Source of the DNA: an uncultured Clostridia bacterium
GTDB lineage: Bacteria; Bacillota; Clostridia; Oscillospirales; Ruminococcaceae
DNA: 64,000 nucleotides
Assembly (NCBI GenBank): GCA_947089135.1
Contig: CAMUJF010000001.1
Coordinates: forward strand, 62,001 to 126,000
Direction: 5' to 3'
Every line of letters begins with the position of its first letter. Positions within the stretch are counted from its first letter, which is position 1. A program made the position numbers and the translations under genes. This document shows positions 14,532-23,282 of this stretch, in pieces. The notes beneath the pieces were generated by a model that had not been told where the DNA came from, did no database searches, and worked only from the letters and a program-made list of their open reading frames with translations.

Positions 14532-17345
14532 TTGTCTGATGGAAAATACTCGGTCGACGACATTCTGAACGAATACACGGACGATGAAAGCGGAAAAGCC
14601 GTCGGCGCCGACAGCGATATAAACATTGACGACCTGATCGGCGGATTTGCCTCGGGCGATATGGACAGCGTGAAAAGCTCTGTAAACGAAGCCGCGTACA
14701 GATCGGAGGATACTTTCGGGTCTGAACCCGACGATCTGCCTGAAGCTCACGAAGCCTACGGCAGCGGCGGCAGTACAAACGACAGAGGCGACAGCGGCGG
14801 TACAGACCCGGACGACAGCTTTTCGGGAAAGTACGACAAGCTCTTTTCCGCGGTCACGGCAGTGAAGGAACGGGAAAACGACGTTCCCTATACTCCTGCC
14901 CCAAAGCCGGACAGATCCTTTTCCGAAAAGTTTGAAGAGCCCGATCTTTACGGAGACAGCGGCGAAGACGATGAAAAGGAAAAAGCGGGGATAGCCTCTC
15001 TGTTCAAAAGAAAAGGCGGAGCTAAAGCCGAGGCGCGGAAGGCTTCTCAGGAGCAGGGCAGCAAACGGCAGGAAGCTCCTATACAAAGCTTTTCGGCGGA
15101 CAGTCCGAAAGCCGACGATCCCTTTGAAAAATATTCTTCGATAGGCGGCGGAAGCCTTGACGATATCCTCAGCGAATATTCGGACGACCGCAGGAAGACT
15201 TCAAAAAGCGATGGCGTTCAGAATACTCAGCACAAAAGCATAACCGATTTTTTTACAAAGCTTGTCCCCAAGCCGGACAATTCCGAGCCGGGGATTTCCG
15301 GAAACACCGAGCTGCTGGACGGTATGATAAAAGCGAAAAGAGAACGCGTATCCCGCACCCAGCACGTTCCTCCGATAGAGAGGAAGTCCATTTCCGATAT
15401 AAATCTTGATCTTGACGGAAAGATACTGCCCGATACGGCGCAGCTGCCCAATACGGAGCAGCAGAACGAGATGGATAAGCTGAACGCTCTCAAGGAGCGC
15501 AGAAGCAAAAAGATAAAGGATTTCGTCCTTGTGGGCGACGAGGAGGACGTTTCCGAGGACGATGAGGATATCGGAAACGAGCCTGCGGTCATCGACGATT
15601 TCGAGAACTTCAGCGACGCTCCCTCTATTGCCCACGATATCGCGCAGCTCAAGGGCAGTCTGATACTGCGCCTGTTCGTTCTTATACTGTGCTTTGCGGC
15701 AAGCCTGTACATCGCCTTTGCCAACGATACGCAGGCTCTGCCCATTATGGACCTGCTCAATAAAAGAGTGCAGACAAATACATACCTTTTCACAAACGCC
15801 GTTATAGGACTGCTTGCGGCATTTTCAAGCTATACGGTAATATCCTGCGGACTGTCCAAGCTGGTCTCGCTGAAAGCCGACTGCGACAGCCTCTGCGCGG
15901 TGTCCATCGTCTCGTCCATCGCTTCGGCAATGATAATGTTTGCAAACGGCAATCTTGTTAAGGGAAGCTGTGTGCACGTCTATGTGCCCGTGGCGGTGGC
16001 TTCGCTGATGTTCAATACTCTGGGAAAGCTGTTTATCGTAAACCGCACTCAGAGGAGCTTTCGCTTTATTTCGGGAAGCGGAGACAAATATGCGATATTT
16101 CCCGTTTCGGACGATGAGACAGCCCAGAACTTTACAAGAGGCGCGCTGAACGACTTTCCAAAGCTGGCTGCAATGCGCAGGACCGAGCTTATTTCCGATT
16201 TTTTAAAGACGTCCTACTCCAGCGACAGCGCCGACCGTTTCTGCCGCGTGTTTGCGCCGATAGCTCTTGCGGCTGCCGCTGCGATCGGTCTTATAGCCGG
16301 CTTTACGGGCAGAACGGAGCACGGCTCCTCGTCTTTGTTTATAGGCATTTCGGTATTTGTCGGAGTGGTCGCTATATGTACGGGCTTCTCGGTAATGCTG
16401 GTGGTAAATCTTCCTATGCTCAGGGCTTCGGAGAAAAACGCAGAGCTTCAGGGCGTTGTGATAGGCTACGACAGCGTGGAGGAATTTTCCGAGACCAACA
16501 GTATCCTTATCGACGCAGAACAGCTTTTCCCCGCGGGAAGCGTAAGACTTTCGGCAATAAAGGTGTTCTCGGATACAAGGATAGACGAAGCTATAGTAGA
16601 GGCGGCAAGCCTTACCACTCAGGCGGGAAGTATCCTTAAAAATATGTTTTACGACATAATCGCGGGAAAAACAGAGCTGCTGAATCCTGTTGAAAGCTAT
16701 ATCTTCGAGGATTCCATGGGGCTGTGCGGCTGGATAAACAACAAAAGAGTGCTTCTCGGCAACCGTGAGCTTATGATGAACCACAGCATAGAGGGAGTGC
16801 CCCCTATCACAAAGGAAAAGGAGTACACCGAAAACGGAAGATACGCGGTATATCTTTCAATTTCGGGAGAGCTTTCGGCGATGTTTCTTGTGGAAATAAT
16901 TCCCTCTATGGAGGTAAGGAACGCATTTCACGACCTGCAAAGGAACGGGGTGTATTCCATGATCCGCACGGTGGATTCCCTTGTGTCGATAAGCCGCCTT
17001 TCGGAGCTGTTCGAGATATCTCCCGAATACCTGAAGCTGATACCTTTCCGTGTTCACGAGCAGTTTGCCGAGACCACCGAGTACTGTCTTAAGCAAAAGG
17101 CCTCCCTTGCCTGCTCCGGAAGATTTTCGGCGTTCACGTCCCTGATCCTCAGCTGCCGCCGCATGAAGACCACCATAGGCTTCGGTATAGGCTTACAGGC
17201 GGTGTCAATGCTGCTGGGCATACTTATCTGCCTTGCTATGGTAGTCGTGGGAAGCTATCAGAAAATGTCGGTGTCCATGGAAATACTGTATAATTTCATT
17301 TTCACAGCGGTGCTTGCTGTTTTCCAGATGTTCAGAAAAAACTGA
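14532..17345 (+). CDS. Degenerate P-type-ATPase-like membrane protein (possible pseudoenzyme)
   Basis: 937 residues from a TTG start with AGGAG upstream. Residues 1-375 are hydrophilic and probably disordered, with a repeated motif: YSVDDILNEYTDD (6-18) and GSLDDILSEYSDD (207-219). From 379 on there are about six membrane segments, then a soluble region like the P and N domains of heavy-metal P-type ATPases: KRVLLGNRELMMNH (about 739-752) matches the nucleotide-domain signature. The phosphorylation motif DKTGT is missing; the equivalent place reads NSILIDAEQLFPAG (Asp about 661), and the TGD and GDGxND motifs are also gone (IRTVDSLVS; no hinge motif). Two more membrane segments close the protein. 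Catalysis is therefore unlikely; a sensing or scaffold role is conjecture. Confidence 0.55.
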   Translation: MSDGKYSVDDILNEYTDDESGKAVGADSDINIDDLIGGFASGDMDSVKSSVNEAAYRSEDTFGSEPDDLPEAHEAYGSGGSTNDRGDSGGTDPDDSFSGKYDKLFSAVTAVKERENDVPYTPAPKPDRSFSEKFEEPDLYGDSGEDDEKEKAGIASLFKRKGGAKAEARKASQEQGSKRQEAPIQSFSADSPKADDPFEKYSSIGGGSLDDILSEYSDDRRKTSKSDGVQNTQHKSITDFFTKLVPKPDNSEPGISGNTELLDGMIKAKRERVSRTQHVPPIERKSISDINLDLDGKILPDTAQLPNTEQQNEMDKLNALKERRSKKIKDFVLVGDEEDVSEDDEDIGNEPAVIDDFENFSDAPSIAHDIAQLKGSLILRLFVLILCFAASLYIAFANDTQALPIMDLLNKRVQTNTYLFTNAVIGLLAAFSSYTVISCGLSKLVSLKADCDSLCAVSIVSSIASAMIMFANGNLVKGSCVHVYVPVAVASLMFNTLGKLFIVNRTQRSFRFISGSGDKYAIFPVSDDETAQNFTRGALNDFPKLAAMRRTELISDFLKTSYSSDSADRFCRVFAPIALAAAAAIGLIAGFTGRTEHGSSSLFIGISVFVGVVAICTGFSVMLVVNLPMLRASEKNAELQGVVIGYDSVEEFSETNSILIDAEQLFPAGSVRLSAIKVFSDTRIDEAIVEAASLTTQAGSILKNMFYDIIAGKTELLNPVESYIFEDSMGLCGWINNKRVLLGNRELMMNHSIEGVPPITKEKEYTENGRYAVYLSISGELSAMFLVEIIPSMEVRNAFHDLQRNGVYSMIRTVDSLVSISRLSELFEISPEYLKLIPFRVHEQFAETTEYCLKQKASLACSGRFSAFTSLILSCRRMKTTIGFGIGLQAVSMLLGILICLAMVVVGSYQKMSVSMEILYNFIFTAVLAVFQMFRKN

Positions 17346-17370
17346 AAGATATGAGAAGGGACAGATAAAT

Positions 17371-18747
17371 ATGGAAACAAGCAAAAGGTCTTTCAAGGAA
17401 ATGATCACCTGCGAAAAGTTTTATTTTTTCTATATAGCCGCTGTTATAGTACTTCTGCCGCTGGGCGAACTTGCCTCGGAGCTTTTTTGGGGTGAGCAGT
17501 TTGCGGTTCAGCCGTACATTCTTGCCTTGTTCGGGGCGGCGGGACTTGCTTCGGTGGTCGTATTTTTTCTTGACAAAGCAAAGAACCCTCAGTTCTATCC
17601 CACGGATATTTTCTATGTGACTCTTATTTTATTTGCCACGGTCTCGCTGATTTTCACAAAAAATATCCTCTTCGGTACAGGCGGCGGCGGGGAATGGCTG
17701 ATACATTACGCGGCATATTTCAGCCTGATGTTTGCAGGAACTATGATAGAGGACAACGGTTTCAAAAAAAAATTACTTTGCGTATTTGCGGCAGCCGCCG
17801 TATTAAACTGCGTTATTGCGGTTTTTCAAAGCTTCGGTCTGCGTATAATTGACTGCGCGACATCGACGGAATACCATAACGCTACGGACGCCGCGTTCGG
17901 GCTTACGCTGAACTGCAACTATTTTGCGGGACTGTGCACGCTTTTTATCGGACTTGGCGCGGGAGCCTTTATTTTTGCTTCCGATAAAAAAGCAAAGCTT
18001 CTTTCGCTGGCGCTGTATGCTCTTTGCTTTTACAGCGCGATCGCAACCACCACAAGAATAGCCTGGCTCGGGACTCTCGGCGTACTGTTCTTCTATATTA
18101 TATCCTTTATTGTAATGGGCGCCAGAAAATACGACAAGAGCAAGCTTAAAAGATATTGGCTTCGCTTGCTTGTCGTTGCTGCCGCCGCTGCAGCAATATT
18201 CATCTGCATATTGGCATTTACCGACAAAATGTATTACAGTCTGGTCGAGACGGTTACGGATCTGAGCATGAGCAGCGAGGGCGTAAGCTTTGAGGAATTC
18301 GGAAGCAAAAGAGGCTATATATGGAAATACGCCTTTGAAGCGGTTCCGAAGCACTGGCTCACGGGAGTGGGACTGGATAACTTCCATTATGTGTTCACTT
18401 CAAACCCTCACTGGGATCATGCTCACGAAGCTCCCAGAGCTCACAACGAATATATACAGACCCTTGTTACACAAGGGATACCGGCGGCGGTAAACTATAT
18501 AGCTCTGTTGGTCTATGCCTGCGTCGTTGGGGTAAGAACTGTAATAAGTACGAAAGACGGGGAAAAACGGATCCTTATATGGATACTTCTCGGAATGTTT
18601 GCGGGTTATGCGGCTCAGGCTTTGGTAAACAGCAGCGTTGTGGACGTAGCTCCCTATTTCTGGATAACGCTTGGCTTGACGATGCCCAAAAGCGAGCAAA
18701 GGATGCTTGGGCATAAAGGAAAAGACCTTACGGCGAAAAAAGCGTAG
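17371..18747 (+). CDS. O-antigen ligase/polymerase-like membrane protein
   Basis: 458 residues with 10-12 membrane segments. The long extracytoplasmic loop near residues 300-380 contains GVGLDNFHYVF and RAHNEYIQTLVTQGIPA, which match the Wzy_C/WaaL signature (the H-N-E-x-I-Q followed by G-I-P). Such proteins join or polymerise lipid-linked glycans; in a Gram-positive the acceptor is unknown. The start at 17371 has AAGGGA upstream, 25 nt after the P-type-like gene. No glycosyltransferases are adjacent, so the substrate cannot be inferred. Confidence 0.8.
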   Translation: METSKRSFKEMITCEKFYFFYIAAVIVLLPLGELASELFWGEQFAVQPYILALFGAAGLASVVVFFLDKAKNPQFYPTDIFYVTLILFATVSLIFTKNILFGTGGGGEWLIHYAAYFSLMFAGTMIEDNGFKKKLLCVFAAAAVLNCVIAVFQSFGLRIIDCATSTEYHNATDAAFGLTLNCNYFAGLCTLFIGLGAGAFIFASDKKAKLLSLALYALCFYSAIATTTRIAWLGTLGVLFFYIISFIVMGARKYDKSKLKRYWLRLLVVAAAAAAIFICILAFTDKMYYSLVETVTDLSMSSEGVSFEEFGSKRGYIWKYAFEAVPKHWLTGVGLDNFHYVFTSNPHWDHAHEAPRAHNEYIQTLVTQGIPAAVNYIALLVYACVVGVRTVISTKDGEKRILIWILLGMFAGYAAQALVNSSVVDVAPYFWITLGLTMPKSEQRMLGHKGKDLTAKKA

Positions 18748-18754
18748 ACTCTGC

Positions 18755-18801
18755 AAAAACGGCGTTTCTCGGAGAATGTTTTTCCGTAACGCCGTTTTTT
18801 G
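18755..18801 (+). terminator. Terminator after the ligase-like gene
   Basis: Arms AAAAACGGCGTT (18755-18766) and AACGCCGTTTTT (18788-18799), ending in a U run, 8 nt past the stop. Confidence 0.85.
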
Positions 18802-18850
18802 ATTTAGGGCAAGCTTTGCGGCAGCGTGCGGCTGGCGGAGCAATAATACT

Positions 18851-18883
18851 GCGGCGTGTTGATACTGCCGTTCAACGTCTGTC
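18851..18883 (-). repeat. Dispersed hairpin repeat, copy A
   Basis: Reverse complement of this segment matches 23142-23172 (GACGGGCGTTGAACGGTAGT and onward) with scattered differences; each copy can fold a stem GTTGA/TCAAC. Nothing else was seen in the 18802-18967 gap. Confidence 0.45.
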
Positions 18884-18967
18884 CTGCCAGCGGCTTTAAC
18901 CGCAGACCGACGTTAAGCCGCGCATATCCGCCAAAATGTTTATTTGGCAAAAATCCGCATAAAATAG

Positions 18968-18996
18968 TTGCAGGACAAACAAAAATATGGTATAAT
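18968..18996 (+). promoter_or_regulatory. Promoter of glgP
   Basis: TTGCAG (18968-18973), 17 bp, TATAAT (18991-18996), about 38 nt upstream of the start codon. Confidence 0.75.
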
Positions 18997-19033
18997 TATT
19001 CAGGATTATTTTTTGAAAAGGACGGTAAGCTTT

Positions 19034-21388
19034 ATGAACAAAGAACAGTTTTTGGCAAAAATAAACGAAAATCTCCGTACCGACGGCAGGACGGATATTT
19101 CTCACGCGACTCCGAAGCAGCTCCACAATGCGCTTTCAAGAGCGGTAATGGACGATATTATCCCACTGTGGGACAAAACCGAGGAACGCCATAACGAAAA
19201 GCGCAGGGCGTACTATCTTTCCGCCGAGTTCCTTATGGGACGGGCTGTTTTTAACAATCTTTACTGCGCGGGACTCCTTGACGAGGCTAAGGAAATTTTA
19301 TCGGAGCAGGGCGTTGACATCGCCTGTCTTGAAGAAATAGAGGACGCGGCTCTGGGCAACGGCGGTCTGGGACGTCTTGCGGCTTGCTTTTTAGATTCTG
19401 CCGCAGCTCACGATATACCTCTTAACGGCTACGGAATAAGATACCGCTACGGTCTTTTCAAGCAGTCTATAGGGAACGGTTTCCAGCAGGAAAAAGCGGA
19501 CGCATGGCTGGACTACGGCGACGCGTGGAGCGTAAGAGCCGAGAACGACGCTGTAAAAATTGATTTTGCCGACCAGTCGGTAATGGCTGTGCCATACGAT
19601 ATTCCCATTATCGGATACGGCGGAAAGGCTGTTAATACCCTCCGTCTGTGGCAGAGCGAACCTCTCAGGGGATTTGATTTCGGCAAATTCGACAATCAGG
19701 ACTACATGGGCGCAAGCGAGGAAAAAATTCTCGCCGAAGCCGTTTCGGACGTTCTGTACCCTAACGACAACACCGAAAAGGGTCTGAGACTCCGCCTGAA
19801 GCAGCAGTATTTCTTTGTGTCCGCTTCAATTCAGGACATTATCCGCCGCTACAAGAAAACCCACGGAGACGACTTCTCAAAATTTGCGGAATGCTATGCG
19901 CTCCAGCTCAACGACACACACCCAACCGTTGCAATACCCGAACTTATCAGGATATTCATGTTCAAGGAGGGTATGTCATTCGGCGAGGCGTTCGATATCG
20001 TCCAAAAGACCTGCAATTATACGAACCACACCGTTTTGGGCGAGGCTCTGGAAAAATGGGGAGCGGGTCTGTTCAGAAGCGTTATACCCACTCTTTACGA
20101 GATCGTGCTGATGATTGACGCGCATCTTGTTAAGTACCTGAAATCTATCGGTCAGACCGAAGAGCAGATAGCCGAAAAGCGTATTTTCGACGGCGAGCGT
20201 ATCCATATGGCGAGAATGGCGATATTTGCCTCCTCTCATACGAACGGCGTTGCGCAGCTCCACACGGACATTCTCAAGAACGATGTGCTCAAGGGTTGGT
20301 ACGAGATATTCCCAGAACGCTTCCAGAACAAGACAAACGGTATTACCCCACGCCGCTGGGTGGGACTCTGCAACCCAGAGCTGTCCTCGCTTATTACCGA
20401 AAAGATTGGGGACGGTTGGCAGACTGACCTTGACAGGCTGTCCGAGCTGAAAAAATTTGTGGACGACGGAAACACGATCCGCCGTTTTATGGATATCAAG
20501 CGTGAAAAGAAAGTACAGCTTTGCGATTACATCAAAAAGCACGAGGGCGTTGAGCTGAATCCCGACTGGGTATTCGACATTCAGGTAAAGCGTCTCCACG
20601 AGTACAAGAGACAGCTTCTTAACGCTTTCTCGGTAGTCGATCTGTACTTCCAGATAAAGGAGAACAAGCTGCCCGATCTTCAGCCTACCTGCTTTATCTT
20701 CGGAGCAAAGGCTGCTCCCGCATACCGCCGCGCAAAGGGTATCATCAAGTATATCAACGAGGTAGCCAAGCTTGTGAACAACGACCCTCAGACAAAGGAT
20801 AAGCTGAAAGTCCTCTTTGTGCAGAACTACAATGTTTCCTATGCGGAGAAGCTTATTCCCGCCGCCGATATTTCCGAGCAGATATCCACTGCGGGACTTG
20901 AAGCCAGCGGCACAGGCAATATGAAGTTTATGCTCAACGGCGCGGTAACCCTGGGTACCTACGACGGCGCAAACGTGGAGATAGTGGAAGAAGCCGGCTG
21001 GGAGAACGAGTATATCTTTGGAGCACGCGTGGAGGAGATCGAAAAGATCAAGCCCAACTACCGTCCCAAGGAGAAGATATACTACACTAACGACCGTGTT
21101 AAGAGAGTAATAAACACTCTTGTGGACGGAACCTTCAACGACGGCGACACGGGTATGTTCGGCGAGCTTTACAATTCGCTGATAAACGGCACAAGCTGGC
21201 ACAAGCCCGACAATTACTTCCTGCTTGCGGATCTGGAGGGCTACGTGGACACCAAGCTTCGCGCCCTGTATGATTACAAAAACCGCGAGGTGTTCTCCAA
21301 GAAATGCTGGATGAACGTTGCGTGCAGCGGAAAGTTCAGTTCCGACAGAACTGTTAAGCAGTATGCCGAGGAGCTGTGGAAGCTGTAA
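19034..21388 (+). CDS. glgP: Glycogen/starch phosphorylase
   Basis: PLP-dependent GT35 enzyme that releases glucose-1-phosphate from alpha-1,4-glucans. It has 784 residues, normal for the compact bacterial form. Visible family blocks are RRAYYLSAEFLMGR (near 60), the ALGNGGLGRLAACFLDS block (near 110), LNDTHPTVAIPEL, and the PLP-lysine motif EASGTGNMKFMLNGA with K in GNMKF (about 637), followed by GTYDGANVEI. The start at 19034 has AAAAGGACGG upstream. Monocistronic with its own promoter; no other glycogen gene is in the window. Confidence 0.96.
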   Translation: MNKEQFLAKINENLRTDGRTDISHATPKQLHNALSRAVMDDIIPLWDKTEERHNEKRRAYYLSAEFLMGRAVFNNLYCAGLLDEAKEILSEQGVDIACLEEIEDAALGNGGLGRLAACFLDSAAAHDIPLNGYGIRYRYGLFKQSIGNGFQQEKADAWLDYGDAWSVRAENDAVKIDFADQSVMAVPYDIPIIGYGGKAVNTLRLWQSEPLRGFDFGKFDNQDYMGASEEKILAEAVSDVLYPNDNTEKGLRLRLKQQYFFVSASIQDIIRRYKKTHGDDFSKFAECYALQLNDTHPTVAIPELIRIFMFKEGMSFGEAFDIVQKTCNYTNHTVLGEALEKWGAGLFRSVIPTLYEIVLMIDAHLVKYLKSIGQTEEQIAEKRIFDGERIHMARMAIFASSHTNGVAQLHTDILKNDVLKGWYEIFPERFQNKTNGITPRRWVGLCNPELSSLITEKIGDGWQTDLDRLSELKKFVDDGNTIRRFMDIKREKKVQLCDYIKKHEGVELNPDWVFDIQVKRLHEYKRQLLNAFSVVDLYFQIKENKLPDLQPTCFIFGAKAAPAYRRAKGIIKYINEVAKLVNNDPQTKDKLKVLFVQNYNVSYAEKLIPAADISEQISTAGLEASGTGNMKFMLNGAVTLGTYDGANVEIVEEAGWENEYIFGARVEEIEKIKPNYRPKEKIYYTNDRVKRVINTLVDGTFNDGDTGMFGELYNSLINGTSWHKPDNYFLLADLEGYVDTKLRALYDYKNREVFSKKCWMNVACSGKFSSDRTVKQYAEELWKL

Positions 21389-21424
21389 AATAAGAGTCTC
21401 ATTCCGAAATTTTTGCAAAAATAC

Positions 21425-21453
21425 TTGACAAAACTAATTTTTTGTATTATTAT
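21425..21453 (+). promoter_or_regulatory. Promoter of hflX
   Basis: TTGACA (21425-21430), 17 bp, TATTAT (21448-21453). It predicts a transcript beginning near 21460 with a leader of about 250 nt. Confidence 0.7.
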
Positions 21454-21459
21454 TAGCTT

Positions 21460-21668
21460 GTGTTCTTTCTAAGGACTCAAAATTTACCGAAAGCAGGAAA
21501 GCGAGGCGGACAAAGTGTATATTTTCGTAACTAACAAGCCAAATATGTACTATGGAGTCTGTCTGCAAAATAGGTTCAGCCGCGCATAACCGCATAGCCA
21601 AAGTGCGTGACAATTTATATGCAATCAAGTCTCCGTAAGCGGCGCTGTGCCGTGCGGAGACTTTTTTT
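21460..21668 (+). promoter_or_regulatory. hflX leader with intrinsic terminator (probable attenuator)
   Basis: The leader ends in a strong terminator: AAGTCTCCG (21627-21635) pairs with CGGAGACTT (21655-21663), then seven T residues, still 40 nt upstream of the hflX ribosome site. A short reading frame with a ribosome site (21515-21589) lies in front. A terminator before the gene it precedes means expression requires read-through, as in leaders induced by stalled ribosomes. The antiterminator pairing was not resolved by eye. Confidence 0.6.
21515..21589 (+). CDS. Possible 24-codon leader peptide upstream of hflX
   Basis: GTG start with a GAGGCGG site 8 nt upstream; the encoded peptide begins VYIFVTNKPNMYYGV and stops with TAA at 21589, 38 nt before the terminator. 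HflX is a GTPase that rescues stalled ribosomes, and regulation by translation of a leader ORF would suit it. The beginning also resembles the start of GIY-YIG nucleases, so it could be a chance or vestigial match. Confidence 0.3.
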   Translation: MYIFVTNKPNMYYGVCLQNRFSRA

Positions 21669-21708
21669 GCCTGTAAGAACTTTTTGCAGACATTAAGGAG
21701 GTATATTT

Positions 21709-22956
21709 ATGACTGATAATACTGTTAAAGAAATTGTAAGGGCGGTGCTTGTGTCCGCAGATACCGGAGAGTTCGACGCGGAGCGTTCCCTTGACGAACT
21801 TGAGGAGCTTTCACGCACCGCCGGAGTTGAGGTTGCCGCACGCGTTACCCAGAAGCGTCCCGCTCAGGACAGCGCCACCGTCATAGGTTCGGGACGTCTT
21901 GAACAGCTTGCCGAGGAAGCGGAGGCTCTCGACGTGAACCTGATAATCTTCGACTGCGAGCTTACCGCCAATCAGACCCGAAACATTGAAAAAATTCTCG
22001 ATATCCGCGTTATAGACCGCACCACCCTTATACTGGACATTTTTGCGGGACGCGCCGTTACCAAAGAGGGACGGCTGCAAGTAGAGCTTGCCCAACAGAA
22101 ATACCGCCTGCCGAGACTGGCGGGAAAGGGCGTGGAGCTGTCCCGTCTGGGCGGAGGAATAGGAACAAGAGGTCCCGGCGAATCAAAGTTGGAAACGGAC
22201 AAGCGGCACATACGCCGCCGCATAGAGGCTCTCGAGGCAGAGCTTAAAGAGCTTGAACGCCGCCGCGAGTTTCACCGCGCCCGCCGCAAAAAGGACAATG
22301 TTCTGTCAGCGGCGATAGTGGGATACACAAACGTGGGGAAATCCACCCTGCTCAACGCTCTCACCGACGCGGGCGTGCTTGCGGAAAACAAGCTTTTCGC
22401 TACGCTGGATATTACCTCCCGCGCCATTGAGCTTCCCGACGGCAGAAGCGTGCTGCTTATCGACACGGTAGGACTTATCCGCCGTCTGCCTCACAATCTT
22501 GTTGAAGCTTTTAAGAGTACCCTTGAAGAAGCGGCCGCTGCGGATATTATAATCAATCTTATTGACATAAGTGCCGAGGACGGCTACGAGCAGGCTCAGG
22601 TCACGGCGGAGCTTCTCGACGAGCTGGGCTGCGGAGATATTCCGCGTATAGACGTGCTGAACAAGTGCGATATGCTTCCGGAGGCGGAGAATATCAAATG
22701 CGACGAGCGTACCGTTAAAATTTCCGCAAAGCAGAAAAAGGGCTTTGACGAGCTTCTTGACTGCATAGCGCGGAATCTTCCCGAAACCTCGGTGCGGGGG
22801 AAATTTGTTATACCCTACGACAAGACGGGCATACTGAATACTATCCGCATCGACGGCAAAATTCTCTCCGAGGAATATCTTCCCGAGGGAACGCTCATCG
22901 ACGCAATCGTGGATAAAAAGGTTCTTCACATGGCGGAGGGATACAGGGCGACCTGA
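21709..22956 (+). CDS. hflX: Ribosome-associated GTPase HflX
   Basis: Splits stalled 70S ribosomes in a GTP-dependent manner. 415 residues: N-terminal HflX domain (to about 190, including GGGIGTRGPGESKLETDKR), a basic coiled-coil linker, and the G domain with G1 GYTNVGKSTLLN (about 204-215), G3 DTVGLI (about 252) and G4 NKCD (about 321-324). A C-terminal HflX-specific tail follows. The start at 21709 has AAGGAGG 7-8 nt upstream. Preceded by an attenuator-type leader and followed by a terminator, so monocistronic. Confidence 0.96.
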   Translation: MTDNTVKEIVRAVLVSADTGEFDAERSLDELEELSRTAGVEVAARVTQKRPAQDSATVIGSGRLEQLAEEAEALDVNLIIFDCELTANQTRNIEKILDIRVIDRTTLILDIFAGRAVTKEGRLQVELAQQKYRLPRLAGKGVELSRLGGGIGTRGPGESKLETDKRHIRRRIEALEAELKELERRREFHRARRKKDNVLSAAIVGYTNVGKSTLLNALTDAGVLAENKLFATLDITSRAIELPDGRSVLLIDTVGLIRRLPHNLVEAFKSTLEEAAAADIIINLIDISAEDGYEQAQVTAELLDELGCGDIPRIDVLNKCDMLPEAENIKCDERTVKISAKQKKGFDELLDCIARNLPETSVRGKFVIPYDKTGILNTIRIDGKILSEEYLPEGTLIDAIVDKKVLHMAEGYRAT

Positions 22957-22967
22957 ATTAAGATAAA

Positions 22968-22997
22968 TAAAAGAGCGGCTGATTCATGCCGCTCTTT
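22968..22997 (+). terminator. Terminator of hflX
   Basis: Arms AAAAGAGCGGC and GCCGCTCTTTT flank a short loop, 11 nt after the hflX stop. Confidence 0.85.
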
Positions 22998-23070
22998 TAC
23001 TTTGTAATTTCTAAATCATATATATAGTTATTTGTTCTTGAATCTTGGATTCTTTATTATCAGCAGTTTT

Positions 23071-23134
23071 TCCCCTCGTACACCTATAAACGAGTAACAA
23101 TTTTCCGAAAAAGCATCTAAATTTCAAAAATATA
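23071..23134 (+). repeat. 64-bp dispersed repeat, copy 1
   Basis: Begins CCCTCGTACACCTATAAACG and ends in TTTCAAAAATATAC. It recurs with about three changes and the same orientation at 38392-38457. A small hairpin CTCGT/ACGAG lies at its 5' end. The 22957-23282 gap contains this, a second repeat, and the probable promoter of the next gene. Confidence 0.65.
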
Positions 23135-23141
23135 CTTGTAA

Positions 23142-23172
23142 GACGGGCGTTGAACGGTAGTGTCAACGCGCC
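23142..23172 (+). repeat. Dispersed hairpin repeat, copy B
   Basis: GACGGGCGTTGAACGGTAGT and onward; inverted relative of 18851-18883. The stem GCGTTGA/TCAACGC is perfect here. It directly follows the 64-bp repeat, within 150 nt of the von Willebrand A gene start. Confidence 0.45.
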
Positions 23173-23282
23173 CCGGTATTACAAAGTAGCAATCGTTTGG
23201 AGTAAGCATATACTGTATTGAGGGAGCGCAGAACGCCCCCTGGGAGTTCGGCGTTTCCCAAGCTTTGAAAGGAATGAATTTA

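Noticed and set aside
21515..21589. Similarity of the hflX leader ORF to the N-terminus of GIY-YIG nucleases
   Set aside because: Only about 15 residues resemble the family, with no conserved catalytic residues after them; a leader peptide or chance is more likely.
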